This document shows, piece by piece, positions 59,052-64,000 of a stretch of 64,000 nucleotides of DNA (position 1 is its first letter; the number at the start of each line of letters is the position of its first letter). Position numbers and translations under genes: made by a program. The notes below the pieces were generated by a model. The model searched no databases and was not told where the DNA came from. It was given only the letters and a program-made list of their open reading frames with translations. Source of the stretch: Pseudomonas sp. P8_229 (GTDB lineage Bacteria > Pseudomonadota > Gammaproteobacteria > Pseudomonadales > Pseudomonadaceae). The stretch lies in contig NZ_CP125378.1 of NCBI RefSeq assembly GCF_034008635.1, positions 5,146,501-5,210,500 of the forward strand, given 5' to 3'.

Positions 59052-59801
59052 ATGCCGAGAGTTTGTGCCCTGATCGCTGCTGTTGTTCGCCGCCCGTGCC
59101 TGTTGCTGGCGTGTCTGTCGTCGTTGATGTTCAGCGGTTGCAGCCACCAGGACGGCAACGGTTTCTTCGCCCAGATGCGTGAAGGTCAGCCGCAAGAATT
59201 CTTGCAGACCAGTGTCGACCGCATGGCCACGCTGGCGATGCGCGACAACCTCAACAGTCTTTACCGGTTGATGGGCAAGCTGTATTTGCGCAACCCGGAA
59301 GAACTGCGCAAGTCGGGTTTCCTCGACATCAACACGGCGGTGAAACAGGTGCGTATGGCAGTCGAGCAGCAGCAACCGTTGCCGGTGCTGGGCGGGCGCA
59401 AGGATCTGGCGGCGCTCAGTTACGCGATGAGTCCGGAGTTTCTCGGTGACCGGGTCGGCGCGTTCATCTATGCCATCGGCAGCATGCTGGTCACCGCCCA
59501 TGGCAATCGCATCGAGTTCTACATGACCGATGCGATCAACCCGACCTTCGTCCACAACGCCGCGCGCAACATCGAGAAAGCCACCTGGATTCTGGCCCAG
59601 CGCCAGAACAAGGAAGGCCAGCCGCTGCTGTTCTCCAACGAGATCTCGGAGGAGGGCAGCAACCTCAGTTTTGCCACCGAGTTCGGCAAGATCGTCGCGC
59701 GGCTCGACTTGCTGACCCAGATGCTCGACGAGCGCTACCGGCGCATTGGCCTGAATTACGCGCAGAGTCTGCTGTTCCTGAATTTTTTGCCGGTGCAGTG
59801 A
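59052..59801 (+). CDS. Putative lipoprotein of unknown function
   Basis: The 249-residue protein has a signal sequence with a lipobox-like end (LLLACLSSLMFSGC), so it is probably lipid-anchored. The mature part is mostly helical, with DRMATLAMRDNLNSLYRLM, GDRVGAFIYAIGSMLVTAH and LDLLTQMLDERYRR; I recognise no catalytic motif or family. The start is uncertain: ATG 59052 is favoured, ATG 59001 and 58926 are possible, and none has a strong ribosome-binding site. It is followed by an MFS gene 79 bases downstream. Confidence 0.75.
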   Translation: MPRVCALIAAVVRRPCLLLACLSSLMFSGCSHQDGNGFFAQMREGQPQEFLQTSVDRMATLAMRDNLNSLYRLMGKLYLRNPEELRKSGFLDINTAVKQVRMAVEQQQPLPVLGGRKDLAALSYAMSPEFLGDRVGAFIYAIGSMLVTAHGNRIEFYMTDAINPTFVHNAARNIEKATWILAQRQNKEGQPLLFSNEISEEGSNLSFATEFGKIVARLDLLTQMLDERYRRIGLNYAQSLLFLNFLPVQ

Positions 59802-59880
59802 ACCGAGTCGGGTAGAGTGGCGGTCGGATGGTTTGTATACAATCTTCCGTTATCTTGACTCCAAGGGAGCTGCACCTGTC

Positions 59881-61095
59881 ATGACCGACTCCGCAAGCAC
59901 CGAATTCACCCGCATCGATCACGCCGCCCGCAGCGAAAAACTGCCGTATGCGGCGTTGCTGGCGTTCGCCATGACCGGCTTCATCGCCATTCTCACCGAG
60001 ACTCTGCCGGCCGGGCTGCTGCCGCAAATCGGCGCCGGGCTTGAGGTCAGTGAAGTACTCGCCGGGCAACTGGTGACGCTGTATGCGCTGGGTTCGATTG
60101 TCGCGGCGATCCCGCTGACCGTGGCCACCCGAGGCTGGCCACGGCGGCGGGTGCTGCTGATGACGGTCGGCGGCTTCCTGCTGTTCAACACGGTGACCAC
60201 GTTCTCCAGTCATTACGGCCTGACCCTGGCTTCGCGGTTCCTCGCCGGGATGGCGGCGGGGTTGTCGTGGGGGATCATGGCCGGTTATGCCCGGGGGATC
60301 GTGCCGGTGCATCAGCAGGGGCGAGCGCTGGCAATCGCCATGCTCGGCACGCCGGTGGCGCTGTCGCTGGGCACCCCGGCGGGCACCTGGCTGGGCAACC
60401 TGATCGGTTGGCGTGCGTCGTTCGGGATCATGTCGGCGCTGGCCCTGGTGCTGGCGGCGTGGATCGTCATTGCGGTGCCGGACCGTCCGGGCCAGGCCAG
60501 CGCCGAACGCCTGCCACTTCTGCAATCGCTGCGCCTGCCGGGCGTGCGGCCAGTGCTGTTCGTGGTGCTGACCTGGATGCTCGGGCACAACATTCTCTAC
60601 ACCTACATTGCGCCGTTCCTGATGCAGGCCGGACTGGCCGAGCGCGTCGATCTGGTGTTGCTGGCGTTCGGACTGTGTTCGCTGGTGGGGATCTGGATTA
60701 TCGGCTTGCTGGTGGATCGCTGGCTGCGCTGGCTGACCCTGATCAGCCTCGCGGTGTTTGCCGTGACCGCACTGGTGCTGGCGCTGGTGTCACCGTCGCC
60801 GTGGCTGATCTACGTCTGCATGGCCGTGTGGGGCTTGTCGTTTGGCGGTTCGGCGACGTTGCTGCTGACGGCTGCGGCGGATTCGGCCGGGGAGCATGTG
60901 GACGTGGTGCAGGCGATGCTCACCACCTCCTGGAACGTGGCCATTGCCGGCGGTGGTTTGTTCGGTGGGTTGCTGCTGGACCGGGCAGGGGCGATGTCGT
61001 TTCCGTGGGCACTGCTGATCTTGTCGCTGATCGCACTGGCGACGGTGTGGATCAACCGTCATTACAGCTTCAAGCCGGGCCGGCGTGCACACTGA
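59881..61095 (+). CDS. MFS transporter, DHA1-type efflux
   Basis: This 404-residue inner-membrane protein has 12 predicted helices. It begins with FIAILTETLPAGLLPQI, a helix-1 pattern of DHA1 exporters such as PbuE/NepI and AraJ. It continues with LYALGSIVAAIPLT and TRGWPRRRVLL (the loop 2-3 motif A region) and GTPAGTWLGNLIGWR in helix 5, motif C. Likely substrates are nucleosides, sugars or drugs. ATG 59881 is used, with AGGGAG upstream at a loose spacing; the frame extends back to 59833. Confidence 0.86.
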   Translation: MTDSASTEFTRIDHAARSEKLPYAALLAFAMTGFIAILTETLPAGLLPQIGAGLEVSEVLAGQLVTLYALGSIVAAIPLTVATRGWPRRRVLLMTVGGFLLFNTVTTFSSHYGLTLASRFLAGMAAGLSWGIMAGYARGIVPVHQQGRALAIAMLGTPVALSLGTPAGTWLGNLIGWRASFGIMSALALVLAAWIVIAVPDRPGQASAERLPLLQSLRLPGVRPVLFVVLTWMLGHNILYTYIAPFLMQAGLAERVDLVLLAFGLCSLVGIWIIGLLVDRWLRWLTLISLAVFAVTALVLALVSPSPWLIYVCMAVWGLSFGGSATLLLTAAADSAGEHVDVVQAMLTTSWNVAIAGGGLFGGLLLDRAGAMSFPWALLILSLIALATVWINRHYSFKPGRRAH

Positions 61096-61119
61096 TCTAC
61101 CTGACACCACACAACCCCT

Positions 61120-61207
61120 GTGGGAGCGGGCTTGCTCGCGAAAGCGGCTTGTCAGTCAACTCGTGCATCGACTGATACGCCCCCTTCGCGAGCAAGCCCG
61201 CTCTCAC
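61120..61207. repeat. REPIN, G-rich arm class (88 bp)
   Basis: Inverted arms with GTGGGAGCGGGCTTGCTCG; the right arm has one change (CTCTCAC). It follows the MFS stop by 24 bases. Confidence 0.85.
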
Positions 61208-61324
61208 AGGGGATAGATGGTGTAGCTGGAAGGCATAACGATAGACCGCATCGATATATGTGGTTATATGAAAAATCGCTATGCTGCGGGCCAGATTTTT
61301 CCTGTCGTTTTTCTGGACGTCTTA

Positions 61325-62110
61325 ATGGAATTGGCAAATTTCGGCCTGGTCATTGCCGGGCTGGTGGTGGGTTTTATTGTCGGCATGACCGGTGTCGGCG
61401 GCGGTTCGTTGATGACGCCGATCCTGCTGTGGTTCGGCATCAACCCGGCAACCGCAGTGGGCACTGACCTGTTGTACGCGGCCATTACCAAATCCAGTGG
61501 CGTGCTGGTTCACAAAAAGAACAACAACATCGACTGGGCCATCACCGGCTGGCTGACCCTGGGCAGTGTGCCGGCGGTTGCCATGACCTTGTGGTTCCTC
61601 AGCACTCTGCACACCGCGCCCGAGGCGATGAACGCGATCATCAAGCAAGCCCTGGGTTTCGTGCTGTTCGCCACTGCGCTGGCGATTCTGTTCAAGAAGC
61701 GCCTGCTGGAATTTGCCCACAAGCGCGCCGGTGGTAATTACAACCCGAGCGGCGTGCGCCTGAACGTGATGATCGTGATCACCGGTCTGATTCTCGGCAC
61801 CATGGTTGCTCTGACCTCGATCGGTGCCGGCGCTCTGGGCACAGTCGCGTTGTTCATCCTCTATCCGCTGCTGCCGACCCGCCGCCTGGTCGGCACCGAA
61901 ATCGCCCACGCCGTGCCGCTGACCCTGGTCGCCGGCCTCGGCCATGCGAGCATGGGCAACATGGATTGGGGCGTGCTGGGTTTCCTGCTGGTGGGTTCGC
62001 TGCCGGGCATCTGGCTCGGCAGCCACCTCACCGGGCGCATTTCCGATGAGTTGCTGCGCCCGTGTCTGGCGACCATGTTGCTGTTGATCGGCTACAAACT
62101 GGCGTTCTGA
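61325..62110 (+). CDS. TauE/SafE-family sulfite/anion exporter
   Basis: The 261-residue protein has about eight helices with the two family half-motifs: VGFIVGMTGVGGGSLMTPIL near the N-terminus and TSIGAGALGTVALFILYP in the second half. Members export sulfite, sulfoacetate or related anions, or import other organosulfur compounds. ATG 61325 begins MELANFG; the earlier ATG 61268 adds residues outside the family. A small gene of unknown function follows after nine bases, probably in the same operon. Confidence 0.88.
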   Translation: MELANFGLVIAGLVVGFIVGMTGVGGGSLMTPILLWFGINPATAVGTDLLYAAITKSSGVLVHKKNNNIDWAITGWLTLGSVPAVAMTLWFLSTLHTAPEAMNAIIKQALGFVLFATALAILFKKRLLEFAHKRAGGNYNPSGVRLNVMIVITGLILGTMVALTSIGAGALGTVALFILYPLLPTRRLVGTEIAHAVPLTLVAGLGHASMGNMDWGVLGFLLVGSLPGIWLGSHLTGRISDELLRPCLATMLLLIGYKLAF

Positions 62111-62119
62111 TCGATAGCC

Positions 62120-62434
62120 ATGAGCGAAACCATCCTGCATTGCAACGAGCGTCTGGCCATCACCGTCGAACCCCGGGAAATGCGCATGAGCCATTGGCTG
62201 TATGCGCCGCGGGTGGTCGATCGCCAAAGTGGGCGGGTGTTGCTGGATCTGAGTGACAGCCTGTGGGACCTGCTGTCCACGGCCGACGAAACGGCCACTG
62301 GCATTGATCTGCTGCTGCGCAAGTATCCGGGGGATCGCCCTGCGGTAACGCTGAGTGTCAGCCTGGAGGACGGGCAGCTCAGAATTGCCGGGCGCCTTGT
62401 CGATGCTTCAATGCTGGAGTCCGCGCTGGGCTGA
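62120..62434 (+). CDS. Small protein of unknown function, linked to the TauE/SafE gene
   Basis: The 104-residue frame starts nine bases after the transporter stop. The protein has no signal peptide; it contains EPREMRMSHWLYAPRVVD, LLDLSDSLWDLLSTADE and a beta-rich end (AVTLSVSLEDGQLRIAGRLV), a strand pattern like a small beta-barrel. I do not recognise a family. Spacing and strand support cotranscription with the exporter. It is convergent with the GNAT gene, with 16 bases between. Confidence 0.75.
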   Translation: MSETILHCNERLAITVEPREMRMSHWLYAPRVVDRQSGRVLLDLSDSLWDLLSTADETATGIDLLLRKYPGDRPAVTLSVSLEDGQLRIAGRLVDASMLESALG

Positions 62435-62450
62435 ATCCGCCCTCACAGGA

Positions 62451-62930
62451 TCAACGCTGGATGACAAACTTCATCACCGTCACCGGCAGATCGTCGTATA
62501 GCAGATCCTCGACCACCTCCCAACCCAGTCGCGCATACAGCGCTTGCGAAGCATCGGTATACAGATACAACTCGCGCACACCCAGCGTTGCCGCTTCTTC
62601 AACCACCCGTTTGACCAGTTGCGATGCGACTCCGCGCCCGCGCTCCTGCGCGATTACATACACCCCGGCCAGCCAGGGTGTGAGGTTCGGGCGCAGTTTC
62701 AGATCGTTTTCGAGCAGCAGTGCGCCACCAAGCAAACGCGAACCATCCAGCGCCACTACCACGCTGGGAATCGCGCCTTTGCCACAGGATGCGCGCATGT
62801 GCTCGATGCGGTTCTCGACCGTTTGCCCGGGGCGAAATTGGCCCCACTCCTTGAAGTGGAGTGCGGCCAGTTCTTCGATCAATGGCGGGTGATCACACAG
62901 GTAATCGATGTGCATGCGGGTGAACCCCAT
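62451..62930 (-). CDS. GNAT-family acetyltransferase
   Basis: The 159-residue protein has the GNAT core: LLGGALLLENDLKL (strands 2-4), LAGVYVIAQERGRGVASQLV with the acetyl-CoA pyrophosphate loop (QERGRGVA), and LYLYTDASQALYARLGWE at the C-terminus. It transfers an acetyl group to an amine; the substrate is unknown. The start is taken at ATG 62930 (MGFTRMHID); ATG 62915 (MHIDYL) is an equally plausible second choice. Confidence 0.92.
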   Translation of the reverse strand: MGFTRMHIDYLCDHPPLIEELAALHFKEWGQFRPGQTVENRIEHMRASCGKGAIPSVVVALDGSRLLGGALLLENDLKLRPNLTPWLAGVYVIAQERGRGVASQLVKRVVEEAATLGVRELYLYTDASQALYARLGWEVVEDLLYDDLPVTVMKFVIQR

Positions 62931-63123
62931 TTCGTCGGCAGAGCAGTCACCCTAAAGTGGTTATAAAAGGTAATCAAATCCCCATTGCGATCACACCGAT
63001 GATGTTGCGCAATGACGGGGCTGACCTAAGCTTCTGACAAGGCGAAACATATTTGCCGGGCATGCCCGGAACAATCGCCACGATGCGCAATCATTAGAGC
63101 GTGGATATCAAAAGGAGATGCGC

Positions 63124-63696
63124 ATGCTCATCAGGTCATTGACCCTGACACTCTTGCTGGCGATTGCCGGCCCCTTGTTCGCCGCAGAAAACGATTCGCC
63201 CATCGCCGGGGACATGGGCCGATCCAGACCGCTGATCGTCATCGCACAAAGCACCGTCGATCCGGTGTGGGTAGGCCTGAAAAAGTCGCTGGAAGATCCG
63301 GCGAACAAGAAAGGCGTCACCGATCGCAACATCAAGGTCTACACCATCCTCAATATGGCCGGTCAGCTCGACGGCAAGGACCTCGGCCAGCAGGACACCA
63401 TGGCCCTGTTGCGCTCGCTGAAGCTGGGCGCCGGGGCGTACCCGAAAGTGTTCCTGTTGGGCAAGGACGGCGAGACCAAGCTGTCGGCCTCGGGCGATGA
63501 AGCGAAGTCCGTGGACCTGAAGAAAATCTTCGATACCGTTGATGCACTGCCGGCGAGCGAGAAAGACATCAGCGCTCCGACAGTGGCCGAAACCGCCGCC
63601 GCTGCCGCCGAACCGGCAGCCAAGAAAGGCGAGAAGGGCGCGAAAGCGACCAAACCTGCCAAACCGAGCAAGCCACCGGAAATGCCGGATGATTGA
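63124..63696 (+). CDS. Exported DUF4174-domain protein with Lys/Ala/Pro-rich tail
   Basis: The 190-residue protein has a signal peptide (LTLTLLLAIAGPLFA-AE) and a DUF4174-type domain from RPLIVIAQSTVDPVW to KKIFDTVDALP, whose pattern resembles a thioredoxin-like fold. A charged, low-complexity tail follows (AAKKGEKGAKATKPAK). AAAGGAG at 63111-63117 is six bases before ATG 63124; ATG 63118 is too close to this site to be the start. It probably works in the periplasm; its activity is unknown. Confidence 0.85.
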   Translation: MLIRSLTLTLLLAIAGPLFAAENDSPIAGDMGRSRPLIVIAQSTVDPVWVGLKKSLEDPANKKGVTDRNIKVYTILNMAGQLDGKDLGQQDTMALLRSLKLGAGAYPKVFLLGKDGETKLSASGDEAKSVDLKKIFDTVDALPASEKDISAPTVAETAAAAAEPAAKKGEKGAKATKPAKPSKPPEMPDD

Positions 63697-63714
63697 TTGA
63701 GACAGGCTCTGAAT

Positions 63715-63751
63715 AAAAAATGGCGAACGTTTGAACGTTCGCCATTTTTTT
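63715..63751. terminator. Bidirectional intrinsic terminator
   Basis: An almost 15-bp stem (AAAATGGCGAACGTT and inverse) with a two-base loop, A-run on the left and T-run on the right, serves both convergent genes. Confidence 0.93.
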
Positions 63752-63782
63752 GTCCGCTGGAATGACCACGATACTTTGAACA

Positions 63783-64000
63783 TCAGGGCAGGAGCTGACG
63801 GATGACATTGACCAGAACCGGAGAAAAAGCCGCAAGCTGGCCATTCTTGGGAGTCAGCATGTCATCAAGGAGAATGCCCAGAAGCTCTTCATCTTCAAGG
63901 TCATCGGGTTGCATGCCTCCTGTAAAGATCAACTGATCAACCAGCTGTTTCCGTGCCCCTATGAGTCCGCGATTGCTTTCTTCGGTATGGCCGAGATTCA
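63783..64000 (-). CDS. Unidentified protein, C-terminal part, cut by window edge
   Basis: On the minus strand one frame is open from the window edge to a TGA at 63785-63783. It encodes about 71 residues including RGLIGARKQLVDQLIFTGG, DDLEDEELLGILLDDMLTPK and FSPVLVNVIRQLLP. The sequence is acidic and helical, with no signal or membrane segment in view; I do not recognise it. The terminator at 63715-63751 lies just past its stop, which supports a real gene. The rest lies beyond base 64000. Confidence 0.65.
   Translation of the reverse strand, partial: NLGHTEESNRGLIGARKQLVDQLIFTGGMQPDDLEDEELLGILLDDMLTPKNGQLAAFSPVLVNVIRQLLP

Overview
The window looks like a chromosomal segment of a fluorescent-group Pseudomonas. 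The evidence is high GC content with matching codon use, many 86-88 bp inverted-repeat (REPIN-type) elements whose arms read GTGGGAGCGGGCTTGCTCG or TAGGAGTGAGCCTGCTCGCG, and gene content typical of that group (nhaA, codBA, selD-mnmH, polB, a PflQ2-type metallothionein). The species call is inference; no rRNA or tRNA gene is present.

Layout. 1-585 is the tail of an MFS transporter. 694-7004 is a two-partner secretion pair: a TpsB/FhaC-type pore and a 1528-residue haemagglutinin-like TpsA without a recognisable toxin end. 7144-10566 holds nhaA, a small c-type cytochrome, the remnant of a FecA-like TonB receptor and an MFS gene. 10665-11824 is a tandem cluster of nine REPINs with a 134 bp period. 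11880-12860 is a DapF-fold protein lacking both catalytic cysteines. 12996-18321 (minus strand) carries codBA, a dehalogenase-like hydrolase, queD and a patatin-like lipase. 18484-21094 is a PepSY-PepSY-response regulator-histidine kinase operon. 21234-27443 has two chemoreceptors, a NhaC/YuiF-like permease and the metallothionein. 27490-30199 has two small conserved proteins, an AraC regulator, an XapX protein and a quinone-oxidoreductase-like enzyme. 30452-32449 is a purine nucleoside uptake pair (NUP protein plus Tsx-like porin).

32902-43425 is a single 3507-residue autotransporter built from 24 beta-strand passenger repeats. 43694-45831 is the selD-mnmH selenium operon. Next comes a periplasmic histidine phosphatase whose last bases have been tandemly duplicated together with a REP (45868-46356). 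47288-53549 has a YfcG-like GST, a zinc-type hemB, an FAD monooxygenase, a DUF1615 lipoprotein, a second GST and a CBS-domain protein. 53771-56131 is DNA polymerase II, overlapping a convergent DUF1810 gene. 56595-64000 has an aldo/keto reductase, an exported GalM, a lipoprotein, an MFS pump, a TauE/SafE transporter, a GNAT enzyme, a DUF4174 protein and a cut-off gene at the right edge.

Themes that link genes: nucleobase and nucleoside salvage (codBA, nup/tsx), selenium use (selD, mnmH), metal handling (metallothionein, zinc-type HemB) and large secreted surface proteins. I found no CRISPR array, prophage, transposase, defence cassette or clear new system. The least ordinary structures are the REPIN cluster, the cysteine-less DapF homologue, the duplicated gene tail with REP, and an in-frame leader ORF ending one base before the autotransporter start.
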